DNA of 64,000 nucleotides, from contig JASXTE010000016.1 in assembly GCA_030280995.1 (NCBI GenBank), positions 21,734,001 through 21,798,000 on the forward strand, in the 5' to 3' direction. The stretch's first letter is position 1. Each line of letters starts with the position of its first letter. Positions 1-11,635 of this stretch are shown in pieces. The translations under genes and the position numbers were made by a program. Source of the DNA: Hemileia vastatrix. Lineage: Eukaryota; Basidiomycota; Pucciniomycetes; Pucciniales; Zaghouaniaceae. The notes beneath the pieces were generated by a model. The model was not told where the DNA came from, did no database searches, and worked only from the letters and a program-made list of their open reading frames with translations.

Positions 1-1369
1 ACCCAATCATTTCATTGATTCCAAATTATCATAAAAACAAACCTTTTTCCCAAAAATATTTTTTAAAATTTAGTTTTAAGCCTTGATGGAATAAAAGATT
101 CCTTAGAAACTTTTAAATCTTCATAAGTGTTTAGTTTAAAGTCTTGATGAACTAAAATATACAATAGAATTTGTAAATCTCCATAAGAATTCAGTTTAAA
201 GTCTTGAAGGACTAACAGGTCCCAAGCATATAGCTAAAGCCTTAATAAAATTATTGAAACTGGCCGGTTTAGAGTTTTAGAGGACTAGAATTATATCTTG
301 AGATGAAATCAAACAGATATTTCACTCCATTAGACCCTATTCCCTGAATTAAAAATGGTAATAAAATATAAAAGAAATAAACTGAAATTTAAAAGAAAAT
401 TTAAAATTTAAAATATTATAATTATTATTCAATTTTGATTTTGATTAATTAATTTTTAATTTTTTTTATATTATTTACATTTTTTTAATTTAATTATATA
501 TATATATATATATATTTTGTATTTAAAATAATAAGTATATATATGATTAAAATCTGAAATTATTATAAAAGATGTCACCCAGCCATATGATGAGCCATAA
601 CCCTGACATCATACTCACATCAAAGTGCATCTTGATGTGGAATACACAAAAAAGAAATTGAAAAATAATTATAAATAATTTTTTAAAAATATTTAAAAAC
701 ATGATAAACATAAAAATATAAAATAACCACTGGGTGGGATCCCTCCAATTTGTAAAAATTATTGGAGACCACCAGTGATCATCATCCCTGAAAACTTTAA
801 TTTATAATAATTTTTTTTAAAAATAAAATTCAAACAAATAATTTTCAAGAATAATAATTTCTATAAAAAATGAAACATATAGTTCTTGAATACAGCTTTG
901 AAAAAGTAAAATTTTGGTGACATTGTAGTAATCTAGTTTATAGTCTTAGAAGACTACCTATATAACAAGAAACAAATCCAGGATTCAACTAGAAATAGGG
1001 AAACTATGGTAGCTAAAATTGTGGAGTAATTGTGTATAGAGCAGCCAGCCCATCAATTACCCCCAAACTTTCCAATATTAAATTTAGAAAGTTCCCCTGT
1101 GAAAAATTCTACCATAAATAACTACATTCATCACAAATCTTCACCATAAACCTTTTTAAAATTCAAATCTTTAATGAAAGTTATTATTTTCTTAATGATA
1201 GTTTTAGTTTATACTCTTTTAGCTGAGTAAATCTTCATTTTTACAATAGTAGAATAGTTTATCCTCATTTTGGTGGAAATCTTCTTTAAGGATAGTGGGT
1301 AGTTTACCCTCATTTCTCAGTTATCTTTATTTCATTAATTAATAGTATACCCTTATTTCTGAGTAAGAA
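1..1369. other. AT-rich non-coding DNA
   Basis: No open frame with codon structure or recognisable domain was seen on either strand. It contains a TA microsatellite near 497-515, short tandem repeats at its left end (separate entry), and three loosely repeated phrases resembling 'agtttaccctcattt' at about 1255-1360, just downstream (minus sense) of the integrase remnant. The right part is probably the 3' end of that decayed gypsy element; no LTR boundary could be fixed. Confidence 0.6.
70..217. repeat. 60-bp tandem repeat, about 2.5 copies
   Basis: The phrase 'tttagttttaagccttgatg' recurs in diverged form with a period close to 60 bp, beginning near 70, 130 and 190; each copy also ends with an 'aaatcttcataag'-like segment. 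Copies differ by several substitutions. A related phrase occurs near 930-955. No function is evident; it may be the sub-repeat of an old LTR. Confidence 0.55.
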
Positions 1370-2080
1370 TTCAGCACTCCTGGTGCCCCCTGGATAAAAC
1401 CTCTTGGCTTTGTCAGCAGCTAACCGCTTTTTTAACACAACTCCATCTAAATCTTCTAATAAATATGAGCTACTTGATAATTATTCTCTGACTCTGTATG
1501 GCCAATCCTACCTATCAGAAAACATCCTTCCACACTGACTCTCCAAACTTCTATTATACACCAAGACCATATCTCCAGTTTTAAAAGGTTTCATTAATCT
1601 ATGAGCCAATATCCAATCCCAATATCTAACTTACTGATTCATAATATTCATCATTTTCAAATATTCCTTTTGTAGAGTTTCTTCTTTCTTTTCTAACTGA
1701 ACCATTCTTGCACATAATAATTCTTCAGTAGTTTTGACCATTTCCCAGTCTACTCCAAGATATGATTCAGCCTCCAGATCAACTGATAGAACTGCTTTCT
1801 GACCAAAAACTAATTTTTATGGAAAAATTCCAGTCAACCTTTTGGAAGTAACTCTTTTAGCAAAAAAACTAATGGTAAATATTGGCTCCAATTTTTAGCT
1901 CTTGCTCCCCACATTTTAACTAAAGCATCCTTTATAACTTGATGCCATCTTTCTACCATTCATTCAGCTTCAGGATAATAAGGGGTTGCTACCCCAACCT
2001 TTGATCCAACTTTTGGTATATCCTCCCTAAACTCAGTCCCAAATTCAGGAACTTCATCAACCATTACCACAGGGCAAAAT
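1370..2080 (-). pseudogene. Ty3/gypsy integrase remnant (core end plus C-terminal domain)
   Basis: Minus-strand translation gives a broken but recognisable retrotransposon integrase. From 2060 downward there is a P-E-F-x-x-E-F segment, then TPYYPEAE, an in-frame TGA, then MVERWHQVIKDALVKMWG, matching the end of the catalytic core where the last acidic residue of the D-D-E triad lies. After frame changes, the segment at about 1390-1590 reads KPFKTGDMVLV and then WGPYRVREL followed by an ELDGV-like phrase, the usual C-terminal integrase module of basidiomycete gypsy elements. Reverse transcriptase and gag were not found upstream. Several stops and shifts mean no function. It belongs to a gypsy lineage different from the three better-preserved elements in this window. 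Confidence 0.75.
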
Positions 2081-4199
2081 AAAAGACAGGTGGTAGGAAA
2101 GTCATTTTTGACAAATCATAGAGTAGTCTATAAAGTAACCTGCAAGGAACCAAAATTTGAGCTTTTAAGCTTTGTAAAGGTAAAAGTTCCAAAAGTGATT
2201 TTGAATAATTTGGAAATATGATCAACCAGTAACCCATTAAACAGAGATTTCAATTTATAAGAACTTTGCAATACCTAAATACCTCATACAAACCAAAAAC
2301 CTTGGAAAATTTTAAATAGTATTTTTGCCTAATTCCACATATGTAGCTATTTGCTTGTTTGAATGGCTAATCTGATTTGGAAGATAAATTTACATTTAAT
2401 AATACTCCTCACTTATATCATTTTCAATCATAAGTAACTCTTCTTTTAATCTTTGAATATTGATAGATACTTATTGGAAGAATAAATTTGAATAAACATA
2501 TCAAAATGGCTAAGCATTTTTTATGCATATAGCTTTATCAGTAGAAATTTTCTTATTTTTCTTAAAGAAGAAGAACAGATTTGATTAAAAGTCAGGTTGA
2601 TTTTTGAAACCTATGCAGCCAGAAATCAGTACTACAACTCCTGAGGAATATGAAATTCACCAAAAAATTATAGGAATATATTTTATAATTTTAATAAACC
2701 CTTACAAAATCAAATTTAAATCTAGGTTCTATAACATTTATATTATTGAAGCCAGTAGAAATGTGAATACAGAAATGTGTTTTCACTAATCCACAAAATT
2801 GTTTAGTATTTGGGACTAATTGATTTAATATTCCATAAAAAATATGTCTATAAGTTGCACATCCAATAAAATTAAAAATTGTCCTGAAAATTTTAAATTT
2901 TAAAGGAAAGAAATCCCCCCATATTTATAACACCAATCAAATTTAAATTACTGAAGAACAAAGTCAGGTAAATTTTTTGGAAGTATTTTTCACATACATA
3001 AAAATTTTTTTAATGAATAGAATAATTGGGATGAAATTTTCTGTATATATAAAAATATTCATGTAAAATAAGTTATCTCACGTGCTAGAAGGTGTAACCC
3101 CCCAACTAAACTTCTATACTTCAGGAAATAATATGGACCTTCTAGCAGGTGCCAATTTTTTTTCTCATAATAAAAACTAAGTGTAAATAATATATTGAAA
3201 GAAAATAATATTTAAAAAAGCTGAAGACATTTCCATATCTAAAATTTATATTTCAATGTATTTTTTCAGGATGAAAAAAATTTCATCCCCAATTAACATG
3301 AAAAAAAGTTCTTCCAGACGTGAAATTGAAGGTGCTACTTCATTCAGCCTGAATAATTACAAAACCTTATTCAAAAATATTTTCCAAAAATTTTGGTTTC
3401 TTTTCAGCACCATAGTATTAAGATTTTACATTATCTAATGAAATCCATTTATCCCATGTAAATTGGAAAGACTTTTATCCATGATGTACCAGAAGTCAAA
3501 GATATAACTTAATACGATTTAATGAAATAATTTAAATACTAATAGATTTAAATGAAATTAAATTTTTCTTTAAATTCTGAATTTTATTTTTTCTGTTCTG
3601 TTGACATCCAGAATTTTTTTTTATAAAATATACCATGTTACCCTATTACAAAGTCAACATGAATAAATGTTTAGTTCATGAAAGAGTGATTTTCAACAAT
3701 GTAGATTAAATTTTTACATAAGCATTTCTTTTAATTAAAAATTAAATAAAATATAAATAAAAACAGAAAAAAAGGATGATTTATGTCTAGCTCCATAAAT
3801 ACTTACATTTTGACCGTTTTTTATCCAGTGAAAAATTTTATTAGCCCTTTTTTCACCCCCTGGGGCACCCACTAGGCACAACTGGGGGCTAAGTAAGAGC
3901 TGAAAATGTGCCAACTTAGTTTAATTAAAAATGTAAAAGTTTTATTAAAAGAAACTGAAATCCTTCCTACAGTTTTGACTATCTTAATTTGTTCATGAGA
4001 TAATTTTTTTTGTCATATTTAGAACTCATTGTTGCTTTTTTCCTTCCCATGATACCCAAAAATCTTATACTTTTTCATTTTTAATTTATGAAGCACATAC
4101 TTGCACATTATTCAATAAGAGTTATATAAAGAAGTTATTTTGGAGCTAAAGTTATTATAACCTATATTTTTTATAAATTTTTTATCATTCTTTAAAATT
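2081..4199. other. AT-rich stretch without recognisable gene
   Basis: Only short, low-information open frames occur. A G/C-rich island at 3842-3890 reads like a small hairpin-forming repeat (TCACCCCC and AACTGGGGG) and has a diverged relative at 14701-14790. Nothing else could be assigned. Confidence 0.6.
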
Positions 4200-5300
4200 T
4201 CATGTCTTAAAAAAATGGATGCTGTGTGCCTTCTTTTGATGTAACTTTGTAAAAAAAATTATTATTAATGCTTAGACACTTTTTATAAATTTTAAAATTT
4301 AGTTAAATTTTATGGAATTTTTCTTAAAAAATAAGATTTTTGATGTCTTTTGAATGATTTTGTGATCTTGTAAATTTTTTTAAAATTTTAAAAAAAATTT
4401 TTTAATTTTTTTTAATTTGTTGGGGAATTTTTAGAACCTAATTTTTTTTTGGCATTTTTTTAATTTTTTTTTAATGTTTTAATGCTCGAATAGGAATCAA
4501 GTGACATTCCAAAAAGACACAGAATCTTTTCAAGTTCATGACTTGATTCCAATTCCTGTAGTGCAAGTTGCCAGATGTACCAAAAATTTTCACAGAATTA
4601 TGTTTCTTTTAGTTCATCTAGTAACTTGCACTGAGGAATTGGATTACAGCCTTGTTCATGAAAAGACACAGCATCTTTTTAGCATGTGACTTCAATCACA
4701 ATTAAAGTCAGGCGCTTGAAAAGATGCTGCATCTTTTGAACACATGACTTCAAGCATTAAAAAGTGAGGAAAAATTCTAAAAAATGCAAAAAAACTTAAA
4801 CATTAAAAGGAACATCAATAAAAATGTAAAAAAGTTCAAGAAGTACCAAAATAAATTCAGAAAAATCTCAAAAAAATTAAAAAAATCAAAAAAAATCAAA
4901 AAAAATCAAAAAAGTACAGAAAAAGTCATAACTTCAAAAAAAAATAAAAAAAATAAAAAAAATAAAAAAAATAAAAAAAAAATCTAAAAAAATCTAAAAA
5001 CTTCAGAAAACTTCAAAAAACTTCAAAAAAATCCAAAAAAAAAATTCTAAGTATCAAAAAAAGTTTAAAAATTTAAATGTAATGCTATTAAAAAAATTCA
5101 TAAAAATTATATAAAGGCCAAAAAAAATCTAAAAAAAAATTTAACAATTCTAAAAATTCTGAATATCAATAGAAAATTAAGAATTAATTTTAATAATCAG
5201 CAGAAATTAAAAAAATGTTTGATAAATTTAAAAAATTGAATAAAAAATTTGATACAAGTGAAAAATTCAGGAAATTTTTTCAAAAATATATAAAATATAA
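4200..5300. repeat. Large foldback: T-rich left arm, palindromic core, A-rich right arm
   Basis: The left side (about 4200-4490) is strongly T-rich and the right side (about 4770-5300) strongly A-rich, in mirrored fashion. At the arm-core junctions 'ttttaatgctcgaa' (left) pairs with 'cttcaagcattaaaa' (right). Within the core, 4549-4577 and 4617-4645 are imperfect inverted repeats (TCCAATTCCT at one side, AGGAATTGGA at the other), and the phrase 'aaagacacagcatcttt' recurs. It could be a foldback transposon or MITE; low complexity in the arms makes the outer limits unreliable. A lysine-rich frame within the A-rich arm is not a gene. Confidence 0.5.
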
Positions 5301-5671
5301 AATAAGATAAATGTTTCTTTTTTAAAAAGATTTGGTATTCATATATTTTTTTACTGGAAAATTCTTGACTCATACCAACTCCAGCTTTATTTTTTCAAGT
5401 AAAATTGATGGACACACCACACAATATGGGAGGCGGACTTGCTAGCAAGTCCACAACCTTGAACCCTAATTCATTGCAAATTGAGTATTAATTGAGCTTC
5501 CCATGAACAATCCAAGAAACAAGGGTGAAAGTTTGTTGAATTTATGGTGAGCCATAATTGAATAATGATTGAAGCCAATGAATTCATTACTTGAAAATTT
5601 TTTTAAATCTAAAAAATATCATTTTTTGATATAAAGCTGAAATCAGTGCACCCCATGGCTATAACAGGTTG
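5301..5671. other. Short flank left of the large transposon
   Basis: No gene is seen. It contains the 18-bp perfect palindrome listed separately and ends at the outer edge of the left terminal inverted repeat. Confidence 0.5.
5435..5452. repeat. 18-bp perfect palindrome resembling the nearby TIR
   Basis: GGACTTGCTAGCAAGTCC is its own reverse complement. The TIR that starts 220 bp to the right contains the near-palindrome GACTTGTAGGCAAGTC, and the bases before the palindrome (CACAATATGGGAGGC) resemble the TIR outer end (CACAGGGGGG). It may be the end of an older related element in the same orientation. Confidence 0.5.
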
Positions 5672-5713
5672 CACAGGGGGGAAAAAATGAGGACTTGTAG
5701 GCAAGTCGTTTTT
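5672..5713 (+). repeat. Left terminal inverted repeat (42 bp)
   Basis: It starts CACA, then six G and six A, then TGAGGACTTGTAGGCAAGTC and a T run. Its reverse complement is found at 23676-23717 with one difference (sixth G is A). The inner part is a near-palindrome around TAGG, a plausible transposase-binding site. Confidence 0.85.
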
Positions 5714-5906
5714 TTGTACTTCTGACTAACCTTGCTGTAACCTGGTTAGAACTTCAAGTGATCCATATTCAAAACTGCCTCTCATGAATCAGGGAGTGGA
5801 ATTTGGAGTCCATACTTTTTACTTTTATTAGTTAGCTTAATCACTGGCAGTAAATATTTCTATATATATTTATTGTCCACAAAAAATATACAATTCTAAA
5901 ACCACA

Positions 5907-8900
5907 TTAAAAATCAGAATAGCTGATGGCTATATATTTTAATGATATCATACAACAAGTATTTGAGAAAACATTTGCAAAACCACTAGGATGTGTAGTT
6001 TTTGAAACATGACCAATAATTTCCTTGCTATTCATAACTACTTTTTTTGACCATTTATCATAACACCAAAAAACATTAAGCCCAGCTTTTAAATAAGGAT
6101 TTTCAATTTTAGGATCCACAATGTCATATAAGCCAACTAAAATAAAATTATGACCTGAAAATGTTGTTGACTGCCACATTTTCAATATAACCCCAACAAC
6201 ATTTCCTTTTGATGAATTTACCTCAACATTGCCATTTACTTGATTTGTTGAATATAATGAGTAGTTTTTTCCATCCAGTAACAAGTTATCTACTTCAATA
6301 ATTTGAGGTGATAGAATTTGAGATGAAACAGATGGTTGATTTTTCGTAAAAATACTGGAAAATATTTTTTTACCATCAATCATGTTGAGATACTCTATCC
6401 ACAATTCATAGTCTTCACACAGTAGTTGAGATGATTTTGAGGGAATTTTTCTTTTCTCTGAACTGAAGACATTTTTCATTTCATTCTCAAATCAATCATT
6501 AGTTCTGTCCATTAATGATTGAAGCTGACCAGTCAAAATAAACCTTCTCATAATGGTCTTGTCCATTTGATCTTTAAAAAAAATGAAATTAATAAAGTTA
6601 AGTAGCTTTAATTAAGGAAAACATACATGTTTTCTTATTGGTTGGAATGGAGCTTAACATTCCATTTATACGCTTGTGGGCCCATGCTGCAGTTGATGGT
6701 GCTGGCCCAAATCTTCTCAGAACTTCAGGAAAATGTTGTGCTAAGTGGATGTTTGTCTTTATATTGATATCTGGCCAAAATTCCTTAAGGCACTTCATAT
6801 AATCTTTTAACTGACCTTGAAGAGATGAAATTTGAGCTTCACATATCTCCAAGGAAGTCAGAATATTGATTATTGAAACCAGCAGTGAAAGACATTTAAT
6901 CAACTTCTTCTCTTGTGTGTCAGAATTTTCAATAGCCCAAACTGGTATCAAAGCTGCCACATAGTAAATTTTACATAGTACAAACCATTCAGCAGCTTTA
7001 AGATTTGTACCAGCCTCTCCTAGACTACTAGGAACACGGGTTAGCCATTAAGGGGTCTTAGTATTGCAGATACTGGTTTGAACAATTAACAGTTCACTCG
7101 ATTGTAGACACAAATTATCTGTTGATGCATCTTGGTTTTGTGCTGGTTTCAAAGTGACTTTGGGTCTTGATAAATCTGAATATTTCTGAAAGGTGTGATC
7201 TATAAAAATATTTTGAGATACAATTTTCATCTAATAATAGCTCATTTTAACTTACTTGAACTGGAAAAATTGGATCTAGAATCATTTTCATCCAAACAGA
7301 TATCTTTAGGAAGCTGATTGTGACTTTTTGATGGACCAGCCATTTTTACTTTCTTGACCTGCTCATGAAAACTATCTTGATGAGAAGGTTTACGTTTAAA
7401 AATTTTTTGTGGAGGTAGAAGTACACAAACAGAACTTTTTGATTTATTAGATTTTCTTGAAGGTTGAGAGGATGAATGAGGGTAAGAAGGAGACTTTGAT
7501 TTTTTCTTTTCAGTTGAAAACGAATATATGAAATTACTAGAGGCACTATAAAATGAATTTTGGCTTGATATGGAAGGATTTGGATCAAAATCATTAAAGC
7601 CTCTTTTTGATCTATTTTTCTTTTGTTTTTGAATTCTTTCTCCAGCCACATGTATCTGAAGGTACGTTTTGCTGAAGTCCATTGCCATTCCAAGGAGTAA
7701 GCAGTGCATCAACTCAATTCCAACAAATGAAATTGGTTTCCAATATGGAAGCTGAAGAAGTGATGAATATTGTAAACCTTTACTCTCCAAGATTTCTTTC
7801 CTTTCTTGTGCACTGGAAGCAGTTTTCCATTTGAGAGCGTATGTGCAATGGTGAGAATCAGTCCGAGAAAGAAATTCAGAAGGAGTTTTTCCAGATTTCA
7901 GTTCCTCCTTTGAAATGTAGAAAAAATGGCATGGGATGTTAGAGCTATAGCTGGAAAATCCTGAAAGCTTCTGGATTGCTGGAAGATCGCCAATCAAAGG
8001 AAATATCTCTGCATGGATTAACCGTCCATTTGGGTGATTATAAGTCTTGGAGAAAAAACATCCTTTCCACAAGGCAAGAAGTTTGTCCAAAAGTGGTGTA
8101 ATAATGTGATTACAATGGTCCAAACTGGGTTCATGAGGCCCAGGTGTAATTCCGGCAAAAAAGACATGTTGCTTTTTATATCGTAAATGAGGTGGGAGAT
8201 TGAGACAAATCAGTATTATTGAACCAAATGATACCTTATTATGACCACCGATTTTGTTCCCAAATGGATTAAACCAATCCATATACAAACTAAAAACCAA
8301 ATTCCCACTTTTTTTTGTAAAATAACCTCCACTAGAATCTTTAAATTCTTTCCACACTGACCCATCCCATATGTCATACATTTTTCCACGTGTCTGCCGT
8401 GGTCTTCTCAAAGTGTCGAGATCATCCTCAAATCCAGGAAGAAGTAGAAGACGTGCAAGCCAAGATATAAGGGACTGAGTTGTATAAGTTTGTGCTGGTA
8501 AGGATTTATTATTTTTCACTTTGAAGAAGGGGTAGTTGCATATCAGCAAATCTTCATCCTTCTTAGGAATGGGATTTAGTAGAAGTTGTTTGCAGTGACT
8601 ATGATCATAGTTGTACTCATTGACTGATTTGAAAGGTTGATGAAAGCAATTTGGACAACAGAGTAACGTTTTTAAAGGGGCTTTGAGATTAAGTCTCTGG
8701 ATAATAGTGTATATATCGTGCAGAAGTAATTGAGATTCTCATTCAAAACTAGCAGGATTTCCAAAACTTCTGGAAATTAGTTGAATTTTGAAAAATTCAG
8801 CTTTAATTCTTATTTCAATTTGGTCCCTAGATAGGTTTTGTACCAAGTGGCCATGAGCAATTTCAATGAGGGTAAAGAAAATATAAGGTGAGAGATGGGC

Positions 8901-9498
8901 AAGAGCAGGTGGAGAAAAATCAGAGGAATCAACACATGTGAAATTCGAGTTTGACGAACTAGATGATTTTGAGATATTAGATTTTCTTAAAATAGGGGTA
9001 GTTGAGTCGGTATTCAAAATATCAGGTGTTAAAATGGGTTGGTGGGTTGGCTATGATGATAAAAATTTTTTTGGTGGTTAGAAATGATATAAAATTAGAG
9101 AATAATTCAATTGCATACCTCTTCTGAGAGGGGGATTCTTTGTTGTGAAGTGCTGTCAATTGGACGTGAACTCAAAGTTACTTCAGGATGGGAGGTTGAA
9201 GGAATAGATGATGGAATGTTGGAAATTGTTGGTGATTGTCTTTCTTGATTTTTTTAAAGAGTAAAATTTTTTGTTGATTTTTATAAAATGTTGTAGAAGA
9301 CATTGAAACACCTCTTTCAATTTCACCATTAGGATTAGTAAATGTCTTTTTATCACAGCCAAGTTCAGAGCAAATGCAAATCTTGTACTTAGTTGGAATT
9401 TTTAAATGGCTTATAAAAATATAATACTTAGGATGGTGGTGATAGAGGAACAAGGGTGAAATGAAATTTGATGTATTCCATGCCAAAATATGTATCAT
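5907..9498 (-). pseudogene. Tnp2-like (CACTA group) transposase, decayed, multi-exon
   Basis: Pieces collinear with basidiomycete Tnp2-type transposases follow each other on the minus strand. N-terminal part: a Cys-rich start, CICSELGCDKKTF, then GVSMSSTTFYKN (about 9390-9270). An intron (about 9116-9059, GT-AG) precedes an exon beginning PTHQPILTPD. Next come a CPNCF zinc-binding-like motif (about 8650), the core (8549-7242) with VWKEF, DWFNPFGNKIGGH, LNLPPHLRYK and GITPGPHEPSLD, and the phrase GIELMHCLLLG. The DUF4218-like end has GTNLKAAEWF (about 7010) and AWAHKRINGMLSSIPTNKK (about 6650). A splice at about 6624/6570 leads to the last exon, ending at 5907. In-frame stops: TGA 8739-8741, TAA 7048-7050, TGA 6492-6494; a likely slip occurs in an A run near 9250. 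It would cut and join the element ends in the nucleus; this copy cannot. Confidence 0.8.
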
Positions 9499-10241
9499 AA
9501 CTGATTATTCAATTTGAATAATATACTAAATTGAATTAAAAATTTTTTCAAGTTTCATGGGTTTGATATTAAAGGTGTAGGAGCATGAAATTGCATGAAC
9601 TGCATGGTAGAAGATACAGATACAAGTAAAAAATTCTGTACCATAATCAATCAGGGATATTGAACATACATGTATAAGAAATGGTTGACAAGATACTAAA
9701 CTTTTTTCATTTAAAAATTAGAGTACTTTTTGTTGTACTGCATGATTCTCTGAGTATTTTGGTCAATGAAAAAAGGAAGTATAATTTAAAATTTAAAGAC
9801 TGTAATTTATATTGTTAGGAAAATGAAAAAGGGAAATTTTGTTCAAAAATCATATTTGTATATTCACCTTAACCATAGATAATGAACCATATAATTTATT
9901 TCTAAAATCACGTTTATGGAGTGAATAGAATTTAAATGAAAGAAGTTATGAATTAAAAATGATATTTAAGCAATGACATGTCAAAACTTAAAAATTATAC
10001 CATTCAAAGGTAATCTTTCAGGTGCAATTATGAAAAATGATATTCAGTGTTTTTTTTTTTAATTTTTTCATCATTCAAGGAATTCTTGTGAATGGATAAA
10101 ATTAAAAATTGCAAAATTCATTAATACAGTGAAATTATTTTTCTTGTTGCTATTGAATGTACACATATTTTAAAATAAATAAGGTTATAAATAATAGAAT
10201 AAATACTATAATAAATGTAAAAGAGAGGGTATTTTAAATGA
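9499..10241. other. Intergenic, inside the large transposon
   Basis: AT-rich DNA between the start of the transposase and the end of the next minus-strand gene. No frame or RNA was seen; it should contain the transposase promoter, but no clear TATA element stands out. Confidence 0.5.
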
Positions 10242-11305
10242 TCAATTCCTGCATAGCAATAAAAACTGTGATGTAGTTAATGAATCAGTATTATAGCAAC
10301 ACAGTGGAAGATTACTTGGACAAGATGATGTTTCTGACATAATGGATGATTCTTTTCTAAGTGAAACAACATGTTTATACAAAGATTTACATTTTCTGGT
10401 TCCTCTTAACTTATTCAAAGTAATCTGATCAATCCGGGAATAAAAATTGGAAAGTTCATCTGATTGACATTTCAATTTTCTCTTCCAAAGATTTCCTTCC
10501 TCATCCTGCTCAGTGTCAGAGTGATAATTGGGGTTATCAAATAAGAAGAGATATTCTTGATCCAGTACAGATATGGCAGTATGGAGCTAAGATTTTTGTA
10601 ACTGAAGTAGAGTTTCAATGAAAGTTCCTCTAGAATAAAAAAACTTGACTCACTTTTCTTCTATTTTCCTTATTTTTTTTTCCAGGACAGAAAATTGGAG
10701 GTGATCTGGACTGTCCCTGTTGGGTGCGGAGCCATCGTTCTATTATGAGTGGCACAAAATTCTCTTGGTACTCATTATGATCCAAGACATAATATCAAAA
10801 TTTCTGGTTTTTGAAGGCATATCAATAGTGCTTTTTCAGATGAGAGATAACCAATTGATTCCATTCTGTGTCATCATTCATAGAAAAGCATAGTCGAGGT
10901 ATTCTAACTGCTTTAGCATCATTATGACAAATATGATGAAAAACAAGTGGAATTGTTTTTTGCCACCCAGAGGGAAATAATTGCAGTTCCTCCATGGTTT
11001 CAGTTGCTTCGGATATTGTTGGAAGGGAAGTAGAAGGTAAAGGATTGACAAGAGAAGAGATTTCAGAAACAGTCGGAGAAGATGGATAAGTATCTTCTTT
11101 CTTGCATTTCCCAAGGATAAGCTTTATAAAATCAATTATAGAAGCTGTTGAGGTAGCCTTGGAGTTGGGAACACCTATTTCAGCAAGAATTTTATTGAAT
11201 GTCCTAGAGCTTTTGAAACCTGTTGCTGGTATTAAAGTAGAATCTAAAATTTTACATTAGTGAAAAAATTATAGCCTATCAAATAGGAAACTTACATGAA
11301 GACAT
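10242..11305 (-). pseudogene. Unrecognised transposon cargo gene 1, multi-exon
   Basis: The start is ATG at 11303-11305 (MSS), followed by a short intron (11295-11244, GTAAGT to TTTTAG). Exon 2 reads STLIPATGFKSSRTFNK, continues through a Ser/Pro-rich stretch, then VFHHICHNDAKAVRIPRLCF and PLIIERWLRTQ. A second GTGAGT-TTCTAG intron (about 10655-10632) leads to the last part, with LDQEYLFLFDNPNYHSDTE, DQITLNKLRGTRKCKSLYKH and a stop at 10242. The length is about 330 residues. In-frame stops TGA 10822-10824, TGA 10795-10797 and a TAG near 10590 interrupt it, each one C-to-T step from Arg or Gln codons; the phase over the second intron needs a slip in an A run. No family was recognised. It lies between the transposase and SNF2 genes, same strand, so it is probably part of the transposon's own gene set rather than a random capture. 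Confidence 0.6.
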
Positions 11306-11635
11306 TGTTTGTGGTAATTAAAAATATGTACAAACCAGGGGAAATGGGGGAAAAGAGGGGATAAGTACACCTTATATATCAAATTTTAACATTTTCCCCT
11401 TGTTAATAACTTTGAAAGGGCCTAATAAATTTTTTTTTCCTTTGTGTACTTGTGAACCTAAAAACATTTTTTAATCAAACTAAGAAAATCAAACATTTTA
11501 TTAAAATTACATGTAATTACAAGATGATTATGAAGATATTTTCGCCCATCTAGATGCTGCTCTCAGGAACAGCCAAGCTAAAAGTATTTCAAATTCAGTC
11601 TCAAAGAATCACAGTTGAAAATGAAAATAGCTTAC

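Noticed and set aside
4784..4987. Lys/Asn-rich 67-codon open frame
   Set aside because: It is a translation of poly-A-like low complexity in the foldback arm; no coding signal.
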